Shown: positions 21,355-32,645 of the stretch, in pieces | How positions within the stretch are numbered: position 1 is the first letter of the stretch | Layout: the number at the start of each line of letters is the position of its first letter | Assembly: GCA_963556495.2 (NCBI GenBank) | Contig: OY747713.1 | Span: forward strand, 4,251,821 to 4,315,820 | Source: Valencia hispanica | Lineage: Eukaryota; Chordata; Actinopteri; Cyprinodontiformes; Valenciidae | Length of the DNA stretch: 64,000 bases | Direction of reading: 5' to 3' | Made by a program: the position numbers and the translations under genes | The notes under the pieces: generated by a model | The model's input: the letters and a program-made list of their open reading frames with translations, nothing else | Told to the model about the DNA's origin: nothing | Database searches by the model: none

Positions 21355-23215
21355 ACACATTACCCTGAGGAGAGTTTCTGTAGCTGCCTAGGTAAAAAGT
21401 TAAATGAACCAACTATTTAACCTACATGTTTATCCTATGGGTGGTGGTTATAATAGAAGCTCTCACTATGGTTAAAATAAACACCTTAGACTTATTTGTT
21501 GGACGAGAAATTATCTAAACTCAGTGTATCCTCTCTCCTCTGTCCTTCACCGCTTTATGTTGAAGAAACTTCGAGTGAAAGGTTTCATCTACTGTCTACC
21601 TCATCTTTCTTTAGACCCTTTAGTCTTTGACACTTAGCTCACATATATGTTGTGGTTATTATTTTGTAAATTTAAGTTCTTTCTACATCTGTTTGTTCAA
21701 CAAAGTTAGGATTTTATTAGAGACTTTTTGAGTTTTACCACCTCATCCTGGCTCTGGGTTCTTCAGCTTGCTTCCACAGCAGCCTCAGAAATATTTCCAA
21801 TCACCACAAAAGAATAGATTTAAATGTTTCGAGTTAAAAAGGAGGAGACCGTTTGAAATGGTTTATTTGTTGTTTCCAGAAAGGTCTATTTTGTTTCAGC
21901 AGATAATAACAGCATAAATCAAGAATAAACACATTTTTATAAAAACAGAAGAACTCTTCTAATTTTCACATCATATTTATAAACCCAGTATCTCTACAGG
22001 TTTTTTATTCTCTGAGATGGTTTTACAGACTGAGCTAAACTTCACACACACATTTCTGCTGATTTCTCACAGATACTTCTGTGAGAAACATCACAGGAAC
22101 GGTCGTCCCAATTCTTCAGATCTTCATGCTTTGCGTTCTTTTCCATCCCCAGGCCATCTCCTACTGTACGGTTTTCTCCTGCCCAGTTGTTGGGTTCTCC
22201 TCCAAACCAAAAACTGAAATTAAAGTAAGAAAAGCAAACTGCAGCAAAGAAATGTGACTTTAAACCTGAAATCTCAGTGATTTCCAGTCTTTAAATTTAT
22301 GAAATAGTTGTTCCAACATTTAAACCTTTAATTCAGAACTGATCTGTCCACCCACAAACATCTGCCATCTTCCTTTGAGTCCATCAGGCCAACCCAGAAC
22401 AAGCCCTCTCCATCATCTACTGTCAAGTTTCTGAGTCTTCCTTTCCGGAACATCTGAAAAGAAGAAGTTGATAAAAATGACTCTGTGAGACTTTTCTGTG
22501 CTGAGATGAAGAAACATGATGATGTGATAAAATCAGTGAGAACATGAACATGCAGCAGTGTTTCATACCTGCTCCTCTCTGCTGTCTATCTTCACCAGGT
22601 CTCCTCCCAGAGCTTTGCAAGAACGTCTGCTCTCATTCCAGGAGGATTCATTGGAGCTGAAATGATAACAGTTCCCTCCATGTGGCTCCCAGCCTGCTTC
22701 ACATTTCAGACATGTTTCATCTGTAAACAGATAAGAAAAGTAGGATAGAGATGGAATCTGAATTTACTCCATTAATGTGAAGCGATCCATCAGCAGACCT
22801 TCAGACGGAGCCTTGTGGTCACATTTAAACCCTTACAGTCTCACCTGAGAGATTTCTCCTCAGAGTTTCATTATCTTCTTTCAGGGGTTGGAAGGTTTTA
22901 TTGGTCATCAAAGTAGCAACAGCTGATTCAAGAAAGACAAAAGTTATTTTGCATTCATCAAAACCTAGACCAAGTCCTGGTTCCTAAAAAGAATAGATAT
23001 TTTTATTTTTAACACAGAAAAAGAAAAGTTGAGCCAGAAAGAACTCACAGAGTCTGTAGATGATGATGAGAGCAGCAGCCAGCAGAGAGCCCAGAACCAG
23101 CAGGACTACTCTCTCTGATGGCAGCTTGGAGGTTCTGTTTGGGTTTTCATGTTGAGAGGGAGCAGCTTCACCTGAGGAGCATTTAGAGGAGAACCACATC
23201 AGAACCTGGAGACAG
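21355..23215. repeat. Lectin gene duplication unit A (counterpart 32645-33172 plus 37420-38708)
   Basis: The whole region from about 21400 to the second exon of gene A is repeated, in the same minus orientation, at gene B. Copy B is broken by the L2 LINE at 33172-37420. The boundary on the upstream side is marked by the outer Harbinger insertion at 38709. Confidence 0.85.
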
Positions 23216-23349
23216 ACTCAGAACATCTGAAACTGACATCAGGAAAATCACAGACTTTGTAGAGCTTCCTCTTTATGACTCACTCTGTTTTTATTTACAG
23301 TTTCTCATCTATGAACAGAAAATAACTTCAGAGTCAATGATCAGATTCC

Positions 23350-23890
23350 GGAATTGCGCCGCTTAAGGTGGCAGCATGTTGGAGTAGCTCTTTTACTTTG
23401 GTTCATATTGTTTTCTTTTTTTAAACTTTAATTCTTCAATTTCTGGTAGAAACATTGTTTTTGTGGACAACTGTTCTCTCTGGTTTTGAATGCTGTGCAA
23501 CTGGAAGGATTTTTGCTGATACTTTTTATTTTTGGACATTTGTTATGATGCATAACCATGGCAACAAGGTGGTTTACAACTGGCAGCAGCTGATTAACAT
23601 CACAAAAGCTCAAATAATACCTCAACTACAGCCACACAACCCTGATGAGTTGAAAAGAAGACGCCATAGATCCAGAGTATCCTCTACATCAGACTGTCAT
23701 ACAACTACAGAGCGTCTTCAGTCAGAGGCTTCTTCAGATCTGCAGAGCGCTACAAGAGATCATCCCTACCCACAGCCATCAGCATCTACAACAAATCTTT
23801 GAAGGAACTTGCATAATGAGTTACAACAACATTTAATTTCCCTTTGGGATTAATAAAGTAATTTTGAATTGAATTGAATTGAATTGAATC
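23350..23890 (+). mobile_element. Short internally deleted LINE with (GAATT)n tail
   Basis: It starts near 23350 (GGAATTGCGCCGCTTAAGG) and ends with AATAAAGTAATTTTGAATTGAA and four GAATT units (about 23855-23888). The segment just before the end encodes RSSLPTAISIYNKSL-like residues in one frame, the usual C-terminal phrase of several fish LINE proteins. At 540 bp it must lack most of the coding region. It lies in intron 1 of gene A. Confidence 0.6.
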
Positions 23891-24189
23891 ATAATGTGTT
23901 TCCATGGCGATATCAGTCCTGTCACGGCCTGGTTCTGTAGGACAGGTTTTGTCCTCATCGTCACCAAAAGCTGCTCCAAATGAAACGTTTTCGCTCTTTA
24001 ACATGACAGTCCTGAGGCAACTTTTACAATTAATCCATAAATTTAAGAAGAACTTAAACAGTTTTCTATGCAACCAAATATGATAATCAGAAAACAATGT
24101 ATTTCTCACTTTTTGTTTATGACTTCCTCATTATTTTCAGTGATTAAGTTTTTATTTTAATGTGAAATACCTAATCATGATTTCCTTTT

Positions 24190-26330
24190 TCCTCTAAGTT
24201 TTTTTTCTTTCACGTGTTCTGTTTGGCAGTGTGGCACTCAGAGTTGGAGCATATGGCTTTGCAAATGTACTCTGCTTGATATATATGTGTAAGAAATCTT
24301 TATTAGAAATTGCTTTGGGAATAATGGTAACCTAAACTCAAGAATGTATCTGTAAACACTGGATTTCCCACACCTGTGTGTGTGTATGAGCACGCATGTT
24401 TAATGGTTGATGTGAGGAGCCGTCGATCCGCCTCCCAGGAATTAATGCAGACATGAGGGAGATCGGAGCCATGGACATCCAAAGGACCCCCAGAGCACAG
24501 GAGCCTTAGGCTGACCAACGCAGGGTCGACTGTAACCCCCAAGAGAGGAGCAGAGGAGAGCCCTGGGGGAACATCCAGCAGCTACAACGCAGGGACCCAG
24601 GGGGCGCAGCGATGAGCCCACAGGCTCCGGCGGCTACACCAGGGGGAATCCAGCCACGTGGGCCCAAGGGCGCCCCACCCTCCAGCAGGGACCCTGGTCG
24701 GGATGGGCCAATGAGGTCTGCCACGCCGCAGGTGCGATGGCAAGCCAATGGCCCACATGAGGTGCCACCACCCCAAGCCAATCCCCACAGCCGACATCCC
24801 AATGGCCCCACCGCCCCTTGCCGGGGCACCCCACCAAAAGCCCCAGCGGACGAATGACATCACCAGCCCAACACCATTCAGCACCCGGACATCAAGCTCG
24901 ACAAGCTCCCAAATCTCACTCCTGCAGACCGCAGAGCACCAAGCATGCAACCAAGGTCAACCAAACCCACCAATGAATTGACCAAGCATCAAACATACAG
25001 AACGGGAGATCAAGTGGAGATGCCGGACCCGACCTCCACATAGCCAGCCAACAGCTACCACCAAACAATTCCCAAACCAGCCCCTCCAAAAGAGGCGTCC
25101 CGGCATGGCAGCTGACCGATACCTCGGTCCACCTGGACCCAGCCAGGCAGACACCAGGGATGAATGCCCGCATGTCTGCATGCCCGCATGTCTGCATGCC
25201 CCCCCCACCCCCCCCCCCCCCCCTCAACCACCAAGCCCCAGACACAGAGAGCCAAACAGTGGCAAAGCAGGCCACAAGCCCAGGCCCTGACCAAACCGCC
25301 CGTTCCTCCTCCCGGACCCCAACCCCTGATGGAGAATAGTGAACAGGGGTGTGGAAGTATGGTTTTGATGTGTGTTGTTATAATGTGCATTTAAAACAGA
25401 GGGGTGGGATGTGAGGGGGGCAGCCACACATCCCACAACCGCCACCCCACACCCTCAGTGGCCATATGTAGTTTAACGGTGGGCCCCGGGACCAGAGTTG
25501 AAGCTGATTGAACAGCTCCTCTTCTGGATGCCAAAAAGTCTGCCCATCCCAAAGTCCCAACATGTGTGTCTCATGAGAATGTTATGAGTGAGTGTCTATG
25601 TTGCACAGTAAAATTGGGACCCAGGCTGCCACGGGGTAGCGGAGATGGAAACCCCATCCTCGCACCCCAATGACATTCCTATACCCCAAAGACCTACATT
25701 AGTGGTAGAGTGTTGGAACGGGCGGACAGAGGTGCCGGAGATGGTGAGGGATGGACTGGGGGACAAAATACCCTCCCACGGAGCCCGCTTCCCCACTGAC
25801 TCCAATAGGCACCCCCATTCACCAAGATCCACCAAGGAGGGAGGCCTTGGTACATCCACCCCAGGGCCCATGGCTGCAGCACCATCAACCCCCACAGAGC
25901 CCAAGGCAGTCACCCCGGCCCCATCCCAGAAGAAGAGCTATACCCACCCCGACATTCGGCCTACTATCAAAGTAGAAAAAAGTTGTGCACCCCTAGGGGG
26001 AGAGCACTTACAGCAAGATAGTGACAGACTCACCGCCAATAAAGAAGGCCCCAGCACCACCAATGCATTGAAAGCCCCCGTGCCCAGACAGGAACCCAGG
26101 GCACACACCAGCCCAAAACCACGTTGATGTGCCCACCCCCTATCCCCAGCACTCTTGTCTGATGGCTCAGCAAGCAACCGAAGCCCCCCCACCAATCCAT
26201 TGCCCTGCATCTCCAGTACCTGGCCCGTCCACCAGTGAACCCGAACCAAGTCCTGTTACACACCCGACCAAAATACTCTGCAGCGCGCAAAGACCAAGAC
26301 CCAAGATCCTCTAAGTCTTTTATACTTTCG
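24190..26330 (-). mobile_element. Tx1/L1-type LINE 3' end with long G-rich untranslated region
   Basis: In minus orientation the end nearest 24190 matches the 3' end of the L1 element at 18.7-19.4 kb (CTCCGATCTCC..., CTTTATTAGAAAT, GCCAAACAGAACACG). Upstream of this lies about 1.5 kb of C-rich plus strand (G-rich sense strand) without conserved coding frames. The part from about 24927 recurs at 55577-57310. It occupies intron 1 of gene A. Confidence 0.72.
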
Positions 26331-26784
26331 TTCTCCATACAGGATGATGTAGATCAGAGATTCATCCGAATTTTTCATCTACAATTACAGATGTTCTGTT
26401 AAATGTCGAGTTCTGTCCGAGCTCGGCTGATCTGATGTCTAAAGAAAGCTGTTTATGTTAAGTATGGTTGTTGTTTTCTGATGAAGACCACTGACCTCTG
26501 ACTGCAACTTCTTCATCACCTTCTTGCTGAATTACAACCACATTCATCTTCTTACCTTTTTCATCTCTCTGTGGTTGTCTCATCATGGGGACACTTCACC
26601 CTGAGGAGAAACAGAGACAGATCAGAGTTTCTGTTCTAATTTATTATGTCAGGAGAGAGACCTGACTGGCACCCCAACACCTTTAAATATGAAACCGTTA
26701 CAAGCTGAGGAAACTAAGTTAAATAAACCACTTCAGGTGTTTAGCCTTCAAAATGACTATCTGAAAGATAGTTATTATAATAAT

Positions 26785-27460
26785 TTTAGGGTTTATTAGT
26801 AGACTGGAATTAGAGGACCTGAGTGGTCTGAGGAGGGGGTTGGTATAGTAACAGTAGATCTTCAGCATACTTTGATGCTAAGCCTTTCAATGATTTGTAA
26901 ACTAGTAAAAGTATTTGGAAGTCTATTCTCTGAGCTACAGGGAGCCAGTGTAAGGACTTTAGAACTGGGGTGATGTGCTCTACTTTCCTGGTTCTAGTGA
27001 GGAACACGAGCAGCAGCGTTCTGGATCAGCTGCAGCTGTCTGATTGACTTTTTAGGCAGACCTGTGAAGACACTGTTGCAGTAATCAATCCAACTAAAGA
27101 TAAATCCATGGATGAGTTTTTCGAGGTCCTGTTGCGACATCAGTCCTTTAATCCTAGAAATGTTCTTCAGGTGATAGAACGCTGACCTTGTTATTGCCTT
27201 TATGTGACCCTGGAGGTTCAGGTCTGAGTCCATTTCTACACCTAGATTTTGGGCCTGATCAATAGTTTCTAGTTGTATTAACTGAAGCTGTGTGCTGACT
27301 CTTGATCGTTCCACTTTAGGTCCAAAAGTAATTACTTCAGTTCTGTTTCTGTTAAGCTGGAGAAAGTTATGGCACATCCACTAGTTGATTTGCTCGATGC
27401 ATTTACTTAGGGTTTGGATGGGTTCAAAGTAACCTGGTGACATTGTAATGAGTTTATTTC
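26785..27460 (-). mobile_element. L2-type LINE fragment (reverse transcriptase C-terminus)
   Basis: Minus-strand frames encode [49 protein letters not shown] and LHWLPVAQRIDFQILLLVYK, the conserved thumb and C-terminal region of L2/Maui-type LINEs. It is truncated at both ends with one frame change near 26994. It matches 60770-61885 closely and serves as the empty-site reference for the solo LTR there. Confidence 0.85.
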
Positions 27461-28689
27461 AGTAGTAGCTGCTTTTACTGGCTTCATCTAGAAGAGAAAC
27501 ACATCTAAACAAATCCGCTCTATGCTTGTTTTAAAGTCAATAGGATAAAGGAGGCACAGCTAATCACAGCAAAATCTTATCCAATACGATTGTATAGAAG
27601 AGAGACAGGGTTAAAACCAAAAAGAAAGGGCTAAGTGTATCATATGTTAAAGGGGTACATTAGCATAATTAGCTCTCTCTATTAAGAGAAGAAAAACAGA
27701 ACATAAAGTTAAAAGATAAAATAAGAGCAAATATCTTGAAACTGGAGGGTAGTAGAAGAAAGTAGCAGACTAATCTTTAGCCTGAATTAACCTTATATGT
27801 CTTCTGCTAGTTCACCAAATCCATGTTCATATTTATAACCACCAAGCTGTTTATATAATCAGTATATGTGAGAAAATAGCTTTTCATTGGTCAAATAATC
27901 CATGTCACTACAGGAAACACTATTTTAGCCCTTGGACGCCAATCTGCAAACAAATCTACTCACTAATTAGAGGTGTTAGGGTTGGAAAAGGCTGAAGGGA
28001 TTTAACATTAGGATCTACTGCAGCGCTAGGATACCTAGCTAGGATGGAACACTAGCTAGGATTGTGGCAATTCCTAATAAAAGCCTTGTTTTACTTTAGA
28101 TAGGCCTCTGATCGATGTCGAATTCACCCTGATGTTGACAGGTCGTCTGCTTGGAGACTTTTGTCTCTCAGCTAAAGGAGGAGCTGCAAAGGCTGACATC
28201 AGCGTTTAAACTGAACCCACCACTGTTAGGCAAAAAAAAAACCTGTCTTCAGTTCCTCCAACACCAACCAACATACCAGCTTTTAGTGAATTTTCACAGG
28301 CTTCTGGGCCAATCCTGTAAAACGAGTGTGGTGTTTTTTTGCTTTTATAGGAGAGGGAAATGATTGATGAGCATTGTTGTGGGCAGCTCTGTCAACTCTC
28401 TAATAAATACCAGCAGAAAAACTAGCAAACTAAAGCACCCCCTCCTAAAGACCAACAGAACTGCAGATACGCAACATGTTCAGTGTTCTGACACATGGAT
28501 TAAAATTGTGTGGTTCATAACAGTGCATGATTTGTGATTTAAAACTGTGTACTCACTGCATGAAGTTAACACTCAATGCCATTGGCTTGATTTGGGACTT
28601 CCTCTCTGATCTGACAGCCCTAGCTGTCTTCAGGAAGCTTTTAAAAGCTTAAAGTAATATCTGAGGTGTCTCAGAGTCACAGCAGAAGG
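27461..28689. other. Duplicated flank upstream of lectin gene C
   Basis: Non-coding sequence also present upstream of gene D (61886-63495), differing mainly by a 311-bp insertion in the latter. A segment at 28165-28210 reads QLKEELQRLTSAFK after a TCTCTCAG acceptor-like site, resembling a lectin stalk exon, but I could not tie it into a gene. It probably contains the promoters of C and D. Confidence 0.5.
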
Positions 28690-29154
28690 ATGGCTGAAGC
28701 TGATGTAACATACGTTGATGTGAAGTTTACAAAAAAGGCCAAAGGTAGGCCTACCTCCCAGCCTACCTACATCTTATCAGTTCCAGTCTTTAATCTCCTT
28801 CCCATTGACTCCTCTGTGTTTTCTGTTGTCCAGATGAGGTTTCTGCAGCTGATGTTGTCTATTCTACAGTCAGAAGGCCACAAATTCAAGAGCAAGGTTT
28901 GTTTAAAAAAAAAATTTAAACTTAAACTTGATTCAAAATTAAATCCAAGTCTTAAATTAAATCCAAGTCTATGTTTTTGTGCAGTCCTGTTTTTAATTAA
29001 CAGAGACTGATATTTTTATTAAAATGTGGAATTCGATGTCTGTTTAAGAGATGATTTATGCTTTTTTATTGAACAGGAAAACCAAAAGTAGCTGAAAAAC
29101 AAATGTACCAGTGTTTGACAGCTCAGCAGAGGCAGGTAGAAACTAGTGACATTT

Positions 29155-29290
29155 TCTTTAGTAATATGTTGGAGTAGTTTTACTAAACCGTAATTTTTAC
29201 TTTTACTTGAGTAATATTTTAATGAAGTATCGCTAGTCTTACTGGAGTAAAATTTCTTGCTCCTCTACCCACAGCGAGTAACTTTTATGA
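29155..29290. repeat. hAT-like terminal repeat fragment in gene C intron
   Basis: Contains TTTTACTTTTACTTGAGTAA and CTCCTCTACCCAC, the same terminal signature as the element at 10030-11820 in the opposite orientation. The homologous sequence begins again at 63950 at the window edge. Confidence 0.5.
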
Positions 29291-30190
29291 TATGTATGTA
29301 AGATATGTTTGTATGTCATTAACACCAGAGTCGTTTTCTAAGAAGCGACAAGTGAAGAAGCTTCTAAGCAGAAGTAATTTATATATATATAGCGATCACA
29401 ACGCACAGTGTCATCGCTTCAGTTTGCTCTTCTGCTGTGTGTGATTCTTCTGACTTTCCTCTTTTTTAGCTCTTCTTCAGAGGTGTTGCCTAAAATGAGA
29501 ACCAACCACCATTTAGGCTTGGATTACACAGAAACATTAAAACTCCTTATAGATCCCACATTATGTTTGTAGATAGAAAGAGGACTCATACTGTAGCCCT
29601 GTGGTCCATTATCTAAGGCCACGAGATCATCCTTAGTTACTTTAATCAGAGCTGTTTCAGTGCTTCAGATGTTCAACCTGGAATAAACATGGCGGCCGTA
29701 TTGTTCTGATTAAGAGTGTCAGCCGGTCACTGGTCTAGGGTCAGATCATCCCTGTTAAAGCTGCAGTCCGGAGAATATATTTATGTATCAAAGTTTTATA
29801 TATCTTTAAAATGATAGTGGGGTTCAATACTATGACAAAAGACTAGCGCTCCACAACATTTTTTAATCTTCCTAAGTCCTGCCTTCCTCCCATAGACGCC
29901 TATGCATTTCACACTGAGCTGCGAATTCTTTTAGCCAATAGAATTCGAATTTCTGGCTTGTCGGGTGTCAATCAACTTACATGCGCATCGCTCGAACCCA
30001 CTTACAGGGACATGTAAATTTAAGGGGAGGTGTCTATGGCCTATGATGCAGAGCTTTGCTCAGTTTTAAATTTAAGGACCCCTTTACAGAAGGAGAAGCT
30101 TATTATTCCATACATGTCAGGATGAAACATCAGACATGTGGTTGAGTTATTGGACTTTTTTTGACAGAAGTGTATCTGTTTCCAATCTCC
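29291..30190. other. Intron sequence of gene C, no further gene seen
   Basis: No conserved coding sequence. A (TA)n run lies at 29381-29391, and the stretch around 29755-30110 has the look of an old repeat but shows no termini I can define. Confidence 0.4.
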
Positions 30191-30606
30191 AGTCTGTGCA
30201 ACGTGTGCAGCAAATGTTCAACCAGTTGGACAGAGCATGAAGTCAAAGGTCACCTTAAAGCTAGTGGTCCTGCTGGTGCTCTTTGCCATCTTGGTAGTTA
30301 CCATCATCTGCCTTGCAGCCAGTGAGTTTGTGTGTTTTTATGGATTTATATATTATTGTTGTTCTGTATAAGTTAAAGATGATTTAAGTTTTATTTAAAG
30401 TTTCAAAAGCGAAAATAAACTTTTACTTTTCTCTGTTTAAATTGACCCCAACTGGAATATATTCTTTCAGCCGGCGGGTATAAACTGATGATCAGTAAAA
30501 GTGAGACGGTCGAGATTTAAAAGTGCCCAAAATATCCTTCAATATCTCACATTATAATAATCTTTTTCTTTCATAGAAATGAATCCAAGTACAAAAATGC
30601 ACGCAG

Positions 30607-30722
30607 GAAATTCTACACATACATGTCCTCCACCAAAACCTCCTACATGTCCTCCACCTCCAACATGTACCAAATCCACAGACGGACCAAAACCTCCAAC
30701 ATGTCCTCCACCTCCTGCAGTA
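30607..30722 (+). repeat. Proline/cysteine repeat encoding a hinge in gene C
   Basis: Within exon 5 of gene C, units of CCTCCA/ACATGT encode THTCPPPKPPTCPPPP and then PKPPTCPPPP after a short spacer. The unit T-C-P-P-P recurs four times. It sits between the membrane segment and the CTLD, where a hinge or stalk is expected. The cysteines could form interchain disulphides. Confidence 0.8.
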
Positions 30723-31299
30723 AAAAGTTAGTCCAATCTTTGGTCTTTGTCCCATTTCTGTCCTCTAATGATGTTAAAGAGACATTGATGGACTGACAGA
30801 TACAGGAAGTTAGATTGTAGCTGCAGGACAGAAGACGCCTCCTGCTGCCTCATCATCTACAGAGATTTCTTCCTCCTGACTCACTGAGGTCTTTGTCTTT
30901 AAAGATCTGACATGTCTGAAGTGTGAAGCAGGCTGGGAGCAACATGGAGGAACCTGTTATTATTTCAGCACCAGTAAATCCTCCTGGAATGAGAGCAGAT
31001 GTTCCTGCAGAGTTCAGGGAGGAGACCTGGTGAAGATAGACAGCAGAGAGGAGCAGGTATGAATCACTGCTGCAGGTTCATGTTCTCACTGATTTTATCA
31101 CATCATCATATTTCTTCATCTCAGCACAGAAAAGTCTCACAGTCATTTTCATCAACTTCTGTTCAGATGTTCCTGGTAGGAAGACTGAGCAACATGATAA
31201 ATAATAGTGTAAAGTTCTGGATGGGACTGACGGACTCAAAGGAAGAAGGCAAATGGTTCTGGGTGGACGGAGAGCACTGAATGAAAGGTTTAATAGAAG

Positions 31300-32645
31300 A
31301 TAAATCATGTGTCTTCCCAATTGGGGGACCCAGGGAATTACTTTTTTTAAACAGGCTTGAGACAACACAACCTGACAGAAAAAATAGTAATAATGCGCAT
31401 CAAATTAAACAGCAGACCACGCTAAACTATTTTTACCAACCACAAACACAACTCAGATGACACGTAAATAAATATTTGCGAACAAACTCGTAACATCATA
31501 GTTTCGTCAACCCAGCCGCCATATTTCTGGCTCTACCGCAGCAATCCTTTGTGCTAAATACACAATCAACCCCTCAAATGAAAGCAGAGAACCAGCCGAT
31601 TCCAAAGATACATCTGCCAAGATGCTACACCAAAGCACCGCGGAGATATAAGCCTAAGTACAACACAACAAGAAATCGCTTTTCATAATCACAATAGTAA
31701 GATTTGCCTTACCTTTGCTGTTTTCCCGTGTAAAGATGATTTTTTTGGAAACTAAACGCTATTATTTTACTTCCATCTCTTATGCACCATTCAAAACTTT
31801 CCAGGCATTTCTATAACAATTTTTGGTTCCTAGAAAGTGTTTTTTGTCTACTCGCCGAGAAGCCTGGCATTTCCCCGAAGCTCTGTTCTCGGCTCCCTGG
31901 TTGGATGACCGTGTTGTCAATCTTATTTGGCAAGTTTTGGCGTTATTCTATTGGCTTCTAAGAATCTAACGAGGTATCGCTCATGCAAATTGACCAATCT
32001 GCTGCGAGGGTAGGTCTTTGCGTAAAATTAAACTACCAGCCGGCAAGAGCGGCGCATTACGCAAGCGGGCGCACAAGGCACAGTACAAAAATATACATAA
32101 ACATTATTGCATTATCAGATTTGTTTTCTCCAAAAATGCCCAAAAGTGTTTATTTTAGGTCTACTGAACACTATGTGACATTAAAATGAAAAATATAACT
32201 TTTACATGACGAAAATAGAAATGGCACTATTTGTGGCAAACTGTGCCAAACTGGACACCTCGCCTGACTTGCCTGGACTCAAACCTCTCTAGTTTTATCC
32301 TGCTTCACATAATCAGTATCAAATTTTGCAGAGATAATGTCCACATGTTGTATTTACATTTTATTGAGTACCCACTGCCATTGAGGCAATATCCATAGAG
32401 TTTCTCATTATAAAACATGTTTGTTTTTTTAGGCGGAGCAACAAAAACCCCATTTCTGCTGTGTTCCATCTTCAGTTTCTCCTAACCAGTAAGAGAAAAT
32501 ATGCATAATGATACATCTATCAATTCTATTCAATGTTACCTTTACAATGACACTAACATGGTTCAAATACTCCTTTTCGTTGCTGAAATGTACTGATTTT
32601 TCATGGGTAAGCATTTTTCGAGAAACAGGCTTCAAAATAGGCCTA
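31300..32645. other. Unassigned sequence replacing the 3' end of gene C
   Basis: After the frameshifted CTLD exon the sequence no longer resembles the introns of A or B. It includes a CpG-containing part (31840-32100). Homology to the lectin locus resumes at about 32645 (shared with 21400-21920). It may be an old transposon insertion or deletion product; no clear inverted ends or coding domain were seen. Confidence 0.45.

Larger units (their letters stand above)
22042..26586 (-). pseudogene. C-type lectin receptor gene A (type II membrane protein), nonsense mutation
   Basis: Six exons in phase with GT-AG borders: 26556-26586, 23049-23171, 22845-22922, 22569-22720, 22326-22453 and 22042-22213 (684 bp in all). 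The order is a short cytoplasmic tail, one membrane segment (VVLLVLGSLLAAALIIIY), a stalk (NKTFQPLKEDNETLRRNLS) and a CTLD with an EPN motif. The CTLD starts CLKCEAGWEPHGGNCYHF. In exon 5 the codon at 22330-22328 is TAA where paralogue B has GAA, truncating the product at 169 residues and removing the last CTLD exon. A nearby tryptophan is also changed to cysteine (RCLW versus RWLW). Intron 1 holds an L1 3' end and another LINE. It resembles the CD209/asialoglycoprotein receptor group; the exact orthologue cannot be assigned. Confidence 0.88.
24927..29290. repeat. Segmental duplication, copy 1 (counterpart 55577-64000)
   Basis: The order L1 3' region, lectin flank, L2 fragment, non-coding flank and ITIM exons is repeated at 55577-57475 and 60486-64000 in the same orientation. 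The copies differ by the L2 pieces at 57476-60085, a solo LTR and a 311-bp insertion in copy 2, and the lectin first exon and flank at 26490-26780 in copy 1. The 27461-29140 part is nearly identical to 61886-63940. Confidence 0.85.
28690..31287 (+). pseudogene. C-type lectin receptor gene C with ITIM-like tail, truncated
   Basis: Exons in phase: 28690-28744, 28834-28896, 30193-30321, 30471-30500, 30577-30726, 30905-31056 and 31167-31287. The cytoplasmic tail begins MAEADVTYVDVKF and includes VVYSTVRRP, two tyrosines in ITIM-like context (VxYxxV). One membrane segment follows (LKLVVLLVLFAILVVTIICL), then a proline/cysteine hinge and a CTLD start (CLKCEAGWEQHGGTCYYF). The second CTLD exon has lost one base relative to genes A and B near 31270-31280 and reads into TGA at 31278-31280, and the third CTLD exon is not found downstream. 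An extra conserved 59-bp exon-like segment (29077-29135, AG/GT borders) does not keep frame and is left out. A soluble or truncated product is possible, but pseudogene is more likely. Confidence 0.8.

Noticed and set aside
22017..22217. Plus-strand 66-codon frame, repeated at 37529-37723
   Set aside because: Antisense of the last CTLD exon of genes A and B.
25160..25220. Repeat of GCATGTCTGCATGCCC and poly-C run as a regulatory array
   Set aside because: Two imperfect copies and a homopolymer within a LINE 3' region; most likely slippage.
24506..26338. Many overlapping frames in the C-rich block
   Set aside because: All strands are open because of base composition; the block is a LINE 3' region.
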